A stretch of DNA of 64,000 nt from Asterias amurensis (Eukaryota; Echinodermata; Asteroidea; Forcipulatida; Asteriidae), in contig NC_092651.1 in NCBI RefSeq assembly GCF_032118995.1, positions 19,080,349 to 19,144,348 on the forward strand, written 5' to 3'. The notes under the pieces are model-generated. The model saw nothing but the letters and a program-made list of their open reading frames with translations. It searched no databases and was not told where the DNA came from. The position numbers and the translations under genes were made by a program. Of the stretch, positions 35,401 through 44,996 are shown piece after piece. Within the stretch, counting starts at the first letter, position 1. The number at the start of each line of letters is the position of its first letter.

Positions 35401-36979
35401 CTCTCACATTTTATAAGTGGCCTAAACAATCTAAATAAATTAACAGCTTAAAGCCAGTGGACACTTTTGGTAAACAGTGTTGTCCAAGGCCCACACTTTG
35501 TGTATCACAACTTATAGATAAAATAACAAACCTGTGAAAATTTAGGCTTAATCGGTCATCGGAGTCGGGAGAAAATAACGGGAAAACCCACCCTTGTTTC
35601 TCGCAGGTTTCGCTGTGTCATCCCATGTGTTTACTAAAAATCCGTAATTCTTGATGTCGAGAATTGACAATTGTTTTAATGTTTTCTCAAAAAGTAAAGC
35701 ATTCCATGGAATAATGTTTCAAGAGAAGTCTTTTACCATTACTTTCTGTAAACCCTGTAAGTTTGTTTGTAAATCTGTGAACTTTTTTTTGTTCTGTTCC
35801 GAAAGTGTATCGTGGTTTTAAAAATTAATGTGTAAGGGCAGTGCAAGGGAGCGAGTGGAATGATGGGAAAGGCAGAATATCTAGTACTGTAGGATTTGCA
35901 AAGGGACTACAGAGTTGGCATGATCTGTTCGATTTGCTTTTGCCTGGGGCAGTCAGCAGTAGGTTAGTCAGCAGTACTACTGGTTTGTTGATTATCCAAT
36001 TAAAAGATCAGCGCCCAATGTTTGGTAAAGGAATTACATGGAGATATCAGGTGTGAGTTGGTATAGTCGAAAAGGGTGTATTATTCTGGCCTCTTTCTTT
36101 AATGGAGCTTTACCGTAATGTATTAAATATTTGTAATATTACTATCACCCACCTGTTTTTGGCCTGACCCTTCAAGCTCGGTGTCGCATATTGAGATCCA
36201 CTTGACATGTTCCTTCAGGTAAGGTTCGTCAAACTCTGTGATGTTCATGTCTCCGTATGACACCTGTTGACGATGGAGGAGCTTCGTCACATGCTCTTTG
36301 ATTTCCTCTCGATGTCTCGTACTGTCAGCAAATCATTCATCATTAATCCATTATAAAAAAACAATCTATTTTGGAAATCATAGCTTCGGCCTTTGACTGT
36401 CTTAGTGTATAGCAGAGTTCTTGTTTTTGCACCAGGAGTGGCATCCTTGACAGACAAAGCACAAAAGAAATGTTCAATAATATTTTTTATTATTATTACT
36501 ATTTTAACAATCAGCAATTTCGAGAGAAATTTTTTTCTACACAAAGGTCCTAGCACTGTTTGTTTCCGTCCTGTTCCTGGCCCGGCACAATACAATCTAT
36601 TGGTGCCCCTTCAAAAGTTTCCCAAAAAATTTAACATTTTCCAAATGGAATTGCCAGATGTAAAATCAAAATGGCCTTGCCCTCTCAAAGATTTAATTCC
36701 AGGCATGACTATTCAATAATAAGTTGTGGGAAAGTTTATCCATGAAGGGTAAATTATTGAGAAAAAGTTGTGGGAGACTTTGGGAGACTTCTCTACTATC
36801 GTGGGTAGCAATTCAGATATTTGTTTAGTGTTTACCAATCTATGACCCTACTTCTAAGAAATAAATGATTTCCAAGACTGGTCTTACCTGCTGGCATTTT
36901 GACAGACTTCAACGTGGACAGACTTAACTGGGACTAGGTCAACTGGCAGAGCCTCTTCGAGATCGCTTACCCCATACAT
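26440..36979 (-). CDS. TRIP13: TRIP13 / Pch2 AAA+ ATPase
   Basis: Pachytene checkpoint protein 2 homologue, a hexameric ATPase that unfolds HORMA-domain proteins (MAD2 with p31comet, HORMAD) in the spindle checkpoint and meiosis. Coding exons, 5' to 3': 36979-36888, 36321-36153, 34785-34662, 34204-34058, 32963-32891, 31899-31836, 29972-29886, 29406-29300, 28141-27988, 27402-27290, 27018-26949, 26532-26440. All have AG/GT borders and consistent phase, giving 430 residues (human 432). The start [12 protein letters not shown] aligns with human MDEAVGDLKQALP. Visible motifs: Walker A GPPGTGKT (178-185, Lys184), Walker B VLIDE (Glu252), sensor-1 region ILTTSN, and [35 protein letters not shown] and the C-terminal [13 protein letters not shown] also fit. 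Everything expected is present. An in-frame extension upstream is discussed at 40488. Confidence 0.96.
28260..28807 (-). mobile_element. tRNA-derived SINE (minus), split by family E
   Basis: Reading on the minus strand, the head has GTGTCATGGCCAAGTGGTTAAG and the box B region GTGTGGGTTTGAATCC. The body contains the ACAAATGGGTACCTGTGAGG and CCCAGGGTTGTATACC words, and the tail ends near CACTAATGTAAAG. A family E element occupies 28298-28540. In TRIP13 intron between exons at 29300 and 28141. Confidence 0.75.
28298..28540. mobile_element. Family E palindromic element inside the SINE
   Basis: Arms start AGGGCCCAATTTCATAGAGC and end GCTCTATGAAATTGGGCCCT, with AAGAAATTTCTTCCTT mirrored farther in. 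The SINE sequence AGTGCC/CTGGTCAT (intact at about 29165-29180 on the plus strand) is interrupted here. Whole copies also at 17212-17404 and 63484-63682. Confidence 0.85.
28929..29240 (+). mobile_element. tRNA-derived SINE (plus), nearly whole
   Basis: The head 28929-29014 folds like a tRNA-Leu or -Ser relative: GTGTCATG pairs with CATGATAC, box A is TGGCTGAGTGGTCAAG, and box B is GGGTTCAAATCCC. The body follows to a tail containing GTAAAGTGCATTGAGATAT, GCACTATATAAGTA and an ATT-rich run. It lies 120 bp from the inverted copy at 28260-28807. Confidence 0.8.
29850..29875 (+). repeat. T/G homopolymer run beside TRIP13 exon
   Basis: TTTTTTTT followed by about 12 G, ending 10-15 bp from the splice donor of the exon at 29972-29886. 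On the transcript strand this is a C-run followed by A-run just downstream of GTCAGT. Confidence 0.6.
30106..30250. mobile_element. Family F palindromic element, diverged copy
   Basis: Ends AGGTGTGGATTTTACAGTGA and TTTGTAAAATAGACCC are imperfect mirrors. GTTAGGAT/TAGTCCTAA words inside match the cleaner copy at 51251-51401. Confidence 0.6.
30555..30780 (-). mobile_element. tRNA-derived SINE (minus)
   Basis: On the minus strand it has GAGCGGTTAAGAGCACTGGA, then GATCAGTAGAGTGCGAGTTC, the AAGTTGTGGCACTTGTG words and a CCTTCGGATGGTC body block. The head appears to begin near 30770. Confidence 0.7.
30823..30915 (-). mobile_element. SINE head fragment (minus)
   Basis: A second, shorter copy of the same head 55 bp from the previous one: GGCCGAGCGGTTAAGAGC and TAGAGTGCGGGTTCAAGTCC on the minus strand. 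The 60 bp around CTGATCAGAAACACCAGAG are the same in both, so they may be one recent tandem event. Confidence 0.7.
30916..31835. other. TRIP13 intron, nothing recognised
   Basis: A-rich on the plus strand, with no repeat family or exon seen up to the exon at 31836-31899. Confidence 0.5.
32102..32490 (+). mobile_element. Family C TTAA-flanked MITE
   Basis: TTAAAGACAGTGGACACTAT at the left and GTGTCCACTGCCTTTAA at the right. The centre is the palindrome GACCTCAAATT/AATTTGAGGTC. TRIP13 intron. Confidence 0.85.
32560..32745 (-). mobile_element. tRNA-derived SINE (minus), partial
   Basis: Minus-strand words GTGTGAGTTCGAGTCATGGT (box B), TTGTGACACTTGTGTCC, GGATGGGATGTACAGCCC and GTGTGTTGTGTAACGCACG match the SINE split at 15570-16298. 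The first part of the head is missing. Confidence 0.7.
33475..33867 (+). mobile_element. Family C TTAA-flanked MITE
   Basis: TTAAAGACACTGGACACTG at the left, GTGTCCACTGCCTTTAA at the right, same interior order as 32102-32490. TRIP13 intron, 191 bp from the exon at 34058. Confidence 0.85.
34228..34318 (-). repeat. Repeat shared with 52390-52470
   Basis: Minus-strand words ATGGAAAGGTTTGCGGTAAC, ATGACTATCTCTAAA and GGTTCTGAAAAGAA recur in this order at about 52407-52475. Class unknown; the partner copy leads into CGACGTTTCG hairpin units. Confidence 0.6.
34336..34535 (-). repeat. SINE-tail-like repeat
   Basis: Contains TATATAGCAGTTTATACACC, GGGCATCTCAAAGCGCTTC, CTCCCTGGGTAGTACACAGC and TTCTCACAGGTACCCATTT. 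The last two blocks match the body of the minus-strand SINE at 28260-28807. A similar tail (TAGCGCACAACACA, CCCTAAGCGCTC) is at 40670-40722. Confidence 0.5.
34536..34604. repeat. 69-bp imperfect palindrome
   Basis: Arms of about 28 bp: ATTTGGTCTCTACGTTTCAA then ACAGTATA, mirrored by CATACTGTTCAAATCGTTGA then GACCAAAT, around TCTGAAGATGA. ACGTTT and GAGACC words resemble the fragment at 24640-24665, so it may be an end of the same element class. Confidence 0.7.
34912..35097. mobile_element. Palindromic MITE (family I) with TA ends
   Basis: Inverted ends TAAAGCCCGGCTCATACTTC and GAAGTATGAACCGGGCTTTA. Inside, GCGAATGCGAATGCAAAGCG mirrors GCTTCGCATTCGCATTC, and TGACGTCA is present in both arms. 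TA may be the target duplication. TRIP13 intron. Confidence 0.8.
35448..35821 (+). mobile_element. Family B TTAA-flanked MITE
   Basis: TTAAAGCCAGTGGACAC at the left and CGAAAGTGTATCGTGGTTTTAA at the right, with the family words GCCCACACTTTGTGTATC, ACGGGAAAACCCACCC and AAGTAAAGCATTCCATGG between. Confidence 0.8.
36565..36715 (+). repeat. Dispersed GGTGCCCCTT repeat
   Basis: Same block order as 13060-13225: GGTGCCCCTTCAAAAG, CCAAATGGAATTGCC, AATGGCCTTGCCCTC, TTAATTCCAGGC. It lies in TRIP13 intron, downstream of the 36888 donor. Confidence 0.5.
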
Positions 36980-37415
36980 GTCAGCTAATTTGTGAAGGAC
37001 AACACGGCAGGTCATTGGTAGAAGGACAATGTACTGCTGAAGCTGTGAAAGAATTTGACACTTTCAGTATCAAATCTTTGGGAAAAAATAAAAAGAATAG
37101 TTTTGAGTTTGTTATTATCTGTTCTGATTCTGACGTAGTGGTTGGAACATTTATGACATAGTCAAGATTTTTATTTGTATTTATTATTCATATAGGTCAT
37201 TGAAGCACAAAATCCAAGCAAAACAACACGGAACAGCTTTGTGTTGTTCACAAATACCTAATGTCTAGTAATTTGAAACGCTTTATTCTGATAGTTCTAG
37301 GGATTAAAAAAAAAACGTTTAAACAGGGTAATCCCAACAGACCAACACATGCAAATTGCAGCCAATAGGTCTATAATGATGCAAGAACAAACTTTTGGGT
37401 CCAGAATTACTCCGT

Positions 37416-37784
37416 TTAAAGGGAAGGTACACGTTTGGTAATTACTCAAAACAAATATCAACTTAAAAACTTACTTGGTAACAAGCACTGTGCTGTTGAT
37501 AGTATAAAACATTGTGGGAAACGACTCCCTCTGAAGTAACATAGTTTTTGAGAAAGAGGTAATTTCTCACTAAAATAACAAAAAACTTCTAGCTAGAAGT
37601 CTTTTATTCCTATCTGAAAGCACACAAATTCGTCCAACAAGGGTGTTTTTTCATACTTTTGTCGCAACTTCGATAGCCAGTTGAGCCTAAATTTTCACAG
37701 GTTTGTTATTTTATGCTAATGATGGGATACACCAAGTGAGAACTCTGGTCTTTGCAATTTTCAAACGTGTACAGTGCCTTTCAA
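37416..37784 (-). mobile_element. Family C MITE, inverted
   Basis: TTAAAGGGAAGGTACACG at the left; right end ACGTGTACAGTGCCTTTC has lost its clear TTAA. Landmarks are in inverted order (GAGAAAGAGGTAATTTCTCAC early, TTTCACAGGTTTGTTATT late). Confidence 0.75.
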
Positions 37785-37803
37785 AAAATCTTGGGGAGAA
37801 CCC

Positions 37804-37969
37804 AGGGGCCTTTCTCAAACCACGGCTTGGGCTCCGGCTCAGGCTCCGCGTGCTGATATCCGTGCAATACGCGCTGCTCCAAAATGCAGGTTAAATGCAA
37901 GCTGCGTACACAGCACGCGGAGCCTAAGCCTGAGCCGAAGCCCAAGCCGTGGTTTGAGAAAGGCCCCTA
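37804..37969. mobile_element. GC-rich palindromic MITE (family J)
   Basis: Arms AGGGGCCTTTCTCAAACCAC and GTGGTTTGAGAAAGGCCCCT, continuing with GGCTTGGGCTCCGGCTCAGG mirrored by CCTGAGCCGAAGCCCAAGCC. It starts 20 bp after the family C element. Confidence 0.85.
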
Positions 37970-38437
37970 GTTACGATCTAGTGTAAATTCATTGCAGGGA
38001 AAGCCTTCTGAATGTATCGCGGCCGAGCGGTTTGAGTTTGGTAGACACAGAAGACTTTGAGTTTGGTATTATTATTATATTATTAAGATTCAGATACACA
38101 CAGGCAATGGCATCTTCATCACAAGTGCAAGTCAAGGTGTTTCTCCAATCTCCACAAATATTTGGATAATTAAAGGAACATTGCAGATGTGGTAAGAAAC
38201 AAAAATTGTGTAGATCACAGATTAACATAAAACTTACACGACCTAAAAGACCATGATGATGATAGTTGAAAACATCCCTTGAAATATTTCTGTCTGAAAT
38301 GTCATATTTGATGAGAAAGAAATAATCTAGCTTCGCGTTTGGAGTTTATCGCTCAGTGAGCGTTTGAATCATTTTTATTTTGGCATCGATGCAATGCAAA
38401 ATTTGTAATCATTTTTTCACTATTCTCTGGAAGTCTA

Positions 38438-38523
38438 ATTGCGATAACGTAACCCTCCTCCCGACGGCAGCACCCTCCTCCCGCCGACCGCTTGGCCGTT
38501 GGGAGGAGGGTTACGTTATCGCA
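38438..38523. repeat. Hairpin with CCCTCCTCCC arms (family K)
   Basis: TTGCGATAACGTAACCCTCC is mirrored by GGAGGGTTACGTTATCGCAA over an 86-bp unit with an internal CACCCTCCTCCCGCCG. A second, more diverged unit lies at 38692-38764. Confidence 0.8.
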
Positions 38524-38691
38524 ACAATATTCTCTTGAGACCCAGAATATGGCTGATCAATCTCGAACTTTTACAGGTTTGTCAGTTTATGGTGGATTAC
38601 ATAAAGTGCTTACACTGCCAGCAAATGTTTTGTTAGTAAAAACCAATTCTGTAATGTTTAACTGAGTGACTTTGACAATCAAAATCAAGAT

Positions 38692-38764
38692 TAGTTGCGA
38701 AAATGTTACCCTCCTCCCAACAGCGTCAGGAGGTGTCGAGAGGAGGGTTTAATTTTTGCAACTA
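38692..38764. repeat. Second family K hairpin, diverged
   Basis: TTAGTTGCGAAAATGTTACC and AATTTTTGCAACTAA with CCCTCCTCCCAACAGCG in the left arm and GAGAGGAGGGTTT in the right. TRIP13 5' intron. Confidence 0.7.
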
Positions 38765-38866
38765 AAAGTAAAACTCTAAATCAAGATAAGAACTGCAATT
38801 GTGAATTTGACACTGATAGTGACACAGCATTGCATTATAGTTTATACTCCGACCCGAGTTCGGCCT

Positions 38867-39014
38867 GGGGCCGATTTCACAAAGATCTAAAATTGATCGT
38901 AACTGCAAATCAATCGTAGTTGCTTAGTAAAGTGTGATGTCACAATACAAATCACTATGGTGATACTGAAAATTTGTGTTGCGATGAATTTTATAGCTTT
39001 GTGAAATCGGCCCC
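38867..39014. mobile_element. Palindromic element related to family F
   Basis: Ends GGGGCCGATTTCACAAAG and CTTTGTGAAATCGGCCCC are perfect mirrors. GATCGTAACTGCAAATCAAT and related words fill the middle. Confidence 0.75.
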
Positions 39015-39325
39015 TGGTGTCCTTTTGTTGTTGAACTTGAACTTGAAATGAAGTAAGTTTGTTCAGTTTTATAAATTATATGCTCACATTGCACTGCAAT
39101 TTGCAGTAGCACTGCAGAGCTGAACGTTTGCAGCCTACAACAAAAATAGCCTACTCCAGGAATGTGTTTGTACTCATTGATGATCATGCATGTCATGCTC
39201 TAGGGATAGGGGCTAGGTAGATAGGCACTGTGTGTGTGTGTGCCGCGTGTGACTGTTCATGGGCTGTGTGTGGTAGGCATCGCGCATAATTATAAACGAC
39301 GATACTTTGCATCGCGCATAATTAC

Positions 39326-39808
39326 ACGGGTCCTTCTACTTGCCGTCAACTCTCCATCAACTCACTTGCGCCGTCAACTCGCCGTCAACTCCACCAATAT
39401 ACATTTAAAAATCCACTAAAGAAGCATAGAACTGTAAAGTATCAGCTCAAAGAGAATTCGAGTAAGTTTTAGGTCATATTTCGAAATAAAATTTGAGTTT
39501 TTTTCTTGTGAAAAAGTTTCTCGAAGCAGCAAAACCGTTGGCCGCCATCTTGCTTTTTCACATTGATTAGTCTTGGCCCAAGATGTCAATGATTGGTACT
39601 TTTTTTTATCAACACAAAGTCGTTTTTGTGAATGAATTTGTACCGAAAACCATGAGAAAGATGTAGTTTAGCCCAGACTTAACCCTTCCGTGCCCCATTT
39701 ATAAATTGTTCATGTAAATGTAATAAATTGACGGCACGAACATGAGTTGACGGCGAGTTGACGGCAAGTCGGCGAGTTGACGGCAAGTAGTAGTACTAGT
39801 AGGACCGT
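39326..39808. mobile_element. Element with iterated GCCGTCAACTC terminal repeats
   Basis: The left end ACGGGTCCTTCTACTTGCCG is mirrored by the right end CGGCAAGTAGTAG...AGGACCGT. Each arm holds three to four units of (C)GCCGTCAACT, direct in the left arm and inverted in the right. A direct repeat of about 28 bp (TAATTATAAACGACG then ATACTTTGCATC) brackets the element at about 39287-39314 and 39808-39837. No transposase frame is inside. Confidence 0.65.
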
Positions 39809-40139
39809 AATTATAAACGACATTACTTTGCATCACGGTGGTGGTGCGCAGTCTAGTCGCAGAGGTAGGCCTGTCTACATCATTTCTAAAGTTCAAACTT
39901 CGAACACCTGTATCCCTCAAATCTTCCCTAAATTTAGACTCACCACCACAGATCCATCAAACACTTCGGTAAACCGTGTTCTTGAGTAGCTAGAGATGTG
40001 CAACCCTGCTGTGATTTACAGATTTTCAGATTTTCGCGCTGCCATGTCCTGTCGAAATGTCAGCTCATCCTATTTTGCTTGACAAACGCCCTCAAGTGTT
40101 GGCCTTCCCTCGATCTAAATCGTGTGTGTGGTGTGGCGG

Positions 40140-40170
40140 ACTGGGCGGGGGGGGGGGGGGGGGGGTGTCC
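40140..40170 (+). repeat. Poly-G run of about 20
   Basis: GGCGGG followed by an uninterrupted G run. It sits in the TRIP13 5' intron or promoter area about 320 bp from the candidate first exon. Length is unreliable. Confidence 0.6.
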
Positions 40171-40487
40171 AAAGATCTTAGTAGGGTAAAATCAATAAAC
40201 AAATCTTCAAGGGTAAATTCAATAAAAAAATACAAATGAAATATAAAATAAAGTCCCATGAGGCCAATATTTTGATCTTGAAACATGTTATTGGTGGGAA
40301 GAGAAGGGCTGACTGAGTCTTTGCCGCAATAGTCGTTTCACAAGAAGGGCACGAACCTACTTAAATATCAACCACGCGATTTTGGTGTGAAAAAAAACCA
40401 GGTTCATAAACCTGCTTTCTTAAAATAAAAAAATAAAAAAAAGATTATCAATCAAATTAATCCGAAAGTTGACCTAAACTGACTTAC

Positions 40488-40600
40488 CTGCATGCGCCTA
40501 TTTTTCTTCAAATCCCCTGCTGCCCCTGCTGCCACCGCCGTCAGAGTGCAGACAGATTCTCACATGGTTCGAATCCAATCCGCGTTAACTTCTTCTTATT
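40488..40600 (-). other. TRIP13: Candidate TRIP13 5' exon
   Basis: The minus strand shows GGCGCATGCAG|GTAAGT with the donor at 40487. It could splice to the acceptor TTCTTTCACAG at 37043, before the exon that starts LQQYIVLLP. That join would extend the frame upstream: ATG-CAG here, then LQQYIVLLPMTCRVVLHKLA before the [12 protein letters not shown] start. An in-frame TGA precedes it at about 40574. The product would be 453 residues against 430. The shorter start aligns better with vertebrates, so this exon may be mainly 5' UTR. The 5' limit given is arbitrary. Confidence 0.5.
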
Positions 40601-41293
40601 CTTCATCGATCGCATCATACGATGAAGAGCCACTGATATCTTTCTTTGGCTATTATAATGATTATTAACAATTCTTGTATAGCGCACAACACATAGTAAT
40701 AAAACATGTCCCTAAGCGCTCTTGAGAAAAAACACAACAGAATACAAAGACAAGATGTAGGTTAGGTAACAAACAAAAAATGATGGATGAATTAAACCAA
40801 TCTTAAACTTAACAATGGGGTCAATGTTTTTTAGATGTTCTTGGAGATTGTTCATTGAGGCAGTGTGAGCGAAGCTGCGTTCACCATTTGACTTGGTCAC
40901 TTTTTATAAGAACGAAGATTTCTTGAAAGCCGTGCACAATGTTAAATGCTGCTTGGTTTGTTGAGTGACATGCCGGTTTTATTCACTTGAACCAACCATC
41001 TGAGCATTGGTCGTCGGTCGGCATTCGGCATTTCCAGGTTGTGGCCTTCTCTTCTTGTTCATATTACGCATAATGAGCGAGCAATTGTTGATTGACTTAT
41101 GTGGTATCCCTACTTCAGTAACCACTCTCTCATGGTTCATGAGATTCCTATCATTCTACATGTATGACAACACCATAGCTCAAACCATTGACACGTTTCC
41201 TGCCCACAACTTACACAACTCCAAGGTCAGCTCCTCAGCTTGACCCGGTATCCGTGTCAATGTCTCCCAGTATTCGAGTCAAAATCCCCGCTT

Positions 41294-41600
41294 GTTTGGT
41301 AATTGTCAAAGACCAGTGTTCTCACTTGGTGAACATTATTTGGGCTCAATTGGCCATCAAAGTTGCGAGAAAATGATGAAAGAAAAAACACTCTTGTTGG
41401 ACGAGTTGGTGTGTTTTCAGAAGTCTTTTATCATTTTAGTGACAAATTACCTCTTTCTCAAAAACTACGATACTTCAGAGGGGGTCGTTTCCCACAATGT
41501 TTTATACTATCAACAGCTCTCCAATGCTTGTTACCAAGTCAGTTTTTAAGTTAATATTTGTTTTGAGTAATTACCAAACGTGTACCTTTCCTTCAACCTT
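41294..41600 (+). mobile_element. Family C MITE, deleted copy
   Basis: TTTGGTAATTGTCAAAGACC on the left and GAGTAATTACCAAACGTGTA on the right; both terminal TTAA blocks are degraded and part of the left arm is missing. Confidence 0.7.
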
Positions 41601-42353
41601 TTTTGGTCACAATGACACGGATTCCTGGTCACATAAACGGACTCAGAAATGGGTCTGGCCTCCTGGGACCCAAATCCGGGTCAATTCGGACCCGGGAGTT
41701 TTTAGAGTGTAGTATTATAGAATTGCCAACCTCAATTTTTTTCTCAAATATTTAGGAAACCAAATCCCTATTGAAAAGCAGTACAATGGCAGTTTCACTA
41801 GCATAGTTCATACAGACAGGAACAACATTGAGTGCCAGTTATACACTAAACAAAATGTTTGCACAAAAACAAAACTGTATTATTCTCTATTTTCATAGCT
41901 TCTTCGTTAGAAATAATGTTAGAACCTATTCAAAAACCGATTTCTTTTTAATAACTTAAGCTCTATCATTAACAGGTACAATTACAAATAAATGAACAAA
42001 GAAAAGCTTTTAAAGACAAATAAATAAATCAAATAAAAGGTATATGAAGAAGTAAAACAAAATGTGTTTGGTGCAATAATGAACCTTTAACTTGACATCA
42101 GATCATGTGAACCTAGAAATCCGGTTATGATAAATCACTTGACATACATTTTGCTATCGGTGGCAAGAATTCACGCTTCTTTAAGCAACTCGTCACTCAT
42201 CATGCAGTAAAACAATAATATGCATTTATATAACATGTCAAACTTGGAGGAAGGCCTCTGCAAAAAAAAAAAAAAAAGTAACACTAACAAATCCGCTGCT
42301 TCACCCCAATGCAGGGCCCAATTTTCAATTTCATTTAAAGCAGACAATTTTAC
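41601..42353. other. Intergenic, nothing recognised
   Basis: No exon seen. GGGCCCAATTTTCAATTTC at 42313 may be a family E scrap. Confidence 0.4.
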
Positions 42354-42739
42354 TTAAAGACAGTGGACACTGTTGGTAATTGTCAAAGACTAGTCTTAAC
42401 AGTTGGTGTATCTCAACATATGCATAAAATAACGAACCTGTGAAAATTTGAGCTCAATCGGTCGTCGACTTTGCGAGATAATAATGAAAGAAGAAAGAAC
42501 CTTGTGTCACGAAGTTGTGTGCTTTCAGATGCTTGATTTCGAGACCTCAAATTCTAAACTTGAGGTCTCGAAATCAAATTCGTGGAAAATTACTTCTTTC
42601 TCGAAAACTACGTCACTTCAGAGGGAGCTGTTTCTCACAATGTTTTATATCATCAACCTCTCCCCATTACTCGTTACCAAGAAAGGTTTTATGATGATAA
42701 TTATTTTGAGTCATTACCAATAGTGTCCACTGCCTTTAA
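42354..42739 (+). mobile_element. Family C TTAA-flanked MITE
   Basis: TTAAAGACAGTGGACACTG and GTGTCCACTGCCTTTAA. The final TTAA (42736-42739) is shared with the next copy. Confidence 0.85.
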
Positions 42740-43069
42740 AGACACTATACACTATTGGTAATTGTCAAAGACTAGTCTTCACAGTTGGTGTAGCTCAACA
42801 TAACAAACCTCTGAAAATTTGAGCCCAATCGGTCGTCGAAGTTGCGAAAGAAAAAACACCCGATCACACGAAGGTCACGAACACCATGGTCACACGAAGT
42901 TGTGTGCTTTCATATGCTTGATTTCGAGCCATGAAACTCTAAATCTGAGGTCTTTATGCTATGTTAAATCTGATGTTTTATACTACTAACCTCTACTCCC
43001 CATTACTCGTTACCAAGAAAGGTTTTATGAATATTTTGAGCAATTACCAATAGTGTCCACTGCCTTTAA
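42736..43069 (+). mobile_element. Family C MITE abutting the previous copy
   Basis: TTAAAGACACTATACACTAT and GTGTCCACTGCCTTTAA. Same orientation as its neighbour but clearly diverged from it, so it is a separate insertion at the shared TTAA rather than a recent duplication. Confidence 0.8.
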
Positions 43070-44934
43070 CAGTTTCCTGGTTCATCAAACATGAGCAAGT
43101 TACCGTCAAAAAATGGTACTTGTGTCATGTTCTTTTAGTTTAGAAATTAGCTGTTGCAAACAACTTACCAACTAAATTGACCGATGGTATAAATGCAAAA
43201 AATAGTTAGAGTCGAAACGTCAGACCATTAACTATTTTTTGCGTTATTTTTAGTTTGTAACCATAACTTTTAGCACAATTTTGTACGCACGCAAGCAACC
43301 CTATTAAAATGGGCCCATAATACAATTCACACGTATTATAGTTCCATATTCACTTCACACATACTGGCTCAAATGTTCACAAGAAGCCAATGGGAGTTGC
43401 TTCTGGAGAGTCTTTGTTGATAATGCACCAAAAGTTGAATATTTGACTTCTTATCCTTTACAACGCTTTTAGTAGACTGTGAGTTTTGTTTCCAAATTAA
43501 ACATTAAGTCATACAATAAAAGCTTTTAAACGATTAGATACGATGTGATTTTGGTCAAAATCACCCATTGTTCCACTTTTGGATGTCTACAGCCTTAGAG
43601 ATTGTAGAATGGCTCTTCCGTACATGTGTCAAAACAAATTCTCACAATTGCATCTAGAACATTGCATTGTCTTGTAATTTATAACACTTCATCAAAATAT
43701 TCCTGCAAGCACTGTTGCAGGATTATACTTGCATTTTGTTTTATTTACATACATCGATAAAGTTAACAACAAACCAAAAACAAAAATCAAGCCAGCACAT
43801 ACTCAAATCACACACAAAACACATAAAGAGTGTAGAAATACTAAAACTGTAGTAAAAACATCTCCAAACAAGGAATAAAACCACACTACTTCTATCAACC
43901 TGTAAATTAATTCTGCATTTCTTAACTCCTAAACTTCGTATGGTGACTACAGTTATACATTGATATTTTACCCATAAATGCTTTAACCATCAGAGCACCA
44001 TATAATTTGTAAATAAAAAAGATTAAAGTTGTGTTATTTTTATAAAAAGCTCATATGGCGATAAGCTTTTAAACCTCAATCAATTTATGTATTTATTTCT
44101 TATTTTACCCTGATGGGGAAAACTCTCAGTGAAACGCTGTTTTTCGGAGGTGCCCATGTAACTGCAAACACATTAAACATGTCAACACGTCTTCTGTCAT
44201 TCCAACACGGCAGCTAAACGACTGTCTGTAAACCAATGCCTTGTGCCAATTTAAAGGCAGAATCATAAATTGTATTTTATTAAACGTTTGCCGATTTATT
44301 GGCAACATCATTAACACAGACCAATAAAAGTCACATTATGACCTTTCAGCTGAATGCTTGTTGAGAAAACAGCAAAACAAACTGTCAAAAGTATTTTTTT
44401 TAAAGGACGTCATGAACTTAACCGCTTATCTGGTACTCGGGAATGGACACAAACCGTCAGAAATCAGAGTCAAACGTTTTCATTTCTAATCAACGGGGAC
44501 ATTTCAGATGAAGTCAGCTCGAAGGATGCTTACACCATTATGTTTGTGATAGTTTATCACAATGTAATTGTGAACCAATCAGGAACACATTTTCGTACCT
44601 GCATGGCAACATTCAAATCTCAGAAATAGGAAAAGAAGTTTTATGAGTCATTAGATAACGACGCAAGAAGTCATGCAAATAAAGCTATTGCATACACACA
44701 TGTATGTATTTCAAACAATGTAAAACAACCCACTGTATCCCGTGTTCGAAAATCTATACGGTCACAAGCAAATGGCATCCTCTTTTGACAGAACTTTTGG
44801 ATCTTGTTCATTGATGTCTCGTCAGAAATTTGGCGACCTGATACAACACAAAAAGGTCTGAACAGTTGCAAGTATGCATTTATAGAACTCTATAGAACAC
44901 TGACATTCTTTTTTAAGAAAAGGAAGAATTTTCT
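43070..44934. other. Intergenic, little recognised
   Basis: At about 43195-43245, AAAAAATAGTTAGAGTCGAAAC and TTAACTATTTTTTGCG form an inverted pair with an internal GAAACGTC. Opposing open frames at 44126-44629 have no domain that I recognise and no splice context. Confidence 0.4.
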
Positions 44935-44940
44935 TTTATT
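44935..44940 (-). terminator. Candidate poly(A) signal of LAPTM-like gene 1
   Basis: AATAAA on the minus strand, 57-62 nt downstream of the stop codon at 44997-44999. The spacing fits a short 3' UTR. Confidence 0.5.
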
Positions 44941-44996
44941 AGAAAACCAGAAACACTATTGGGCCTACTTGTGTCTGCTTAAATTTTGAATTCCCG

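Noticed and set aside
44126-44629. Possible gene between TRIP13 and LAPTM-like gene 1
   Set aside because: Opposing frames of 63 and 91 codons without domain, splice partners or homology that I recognise; left as non-coding.
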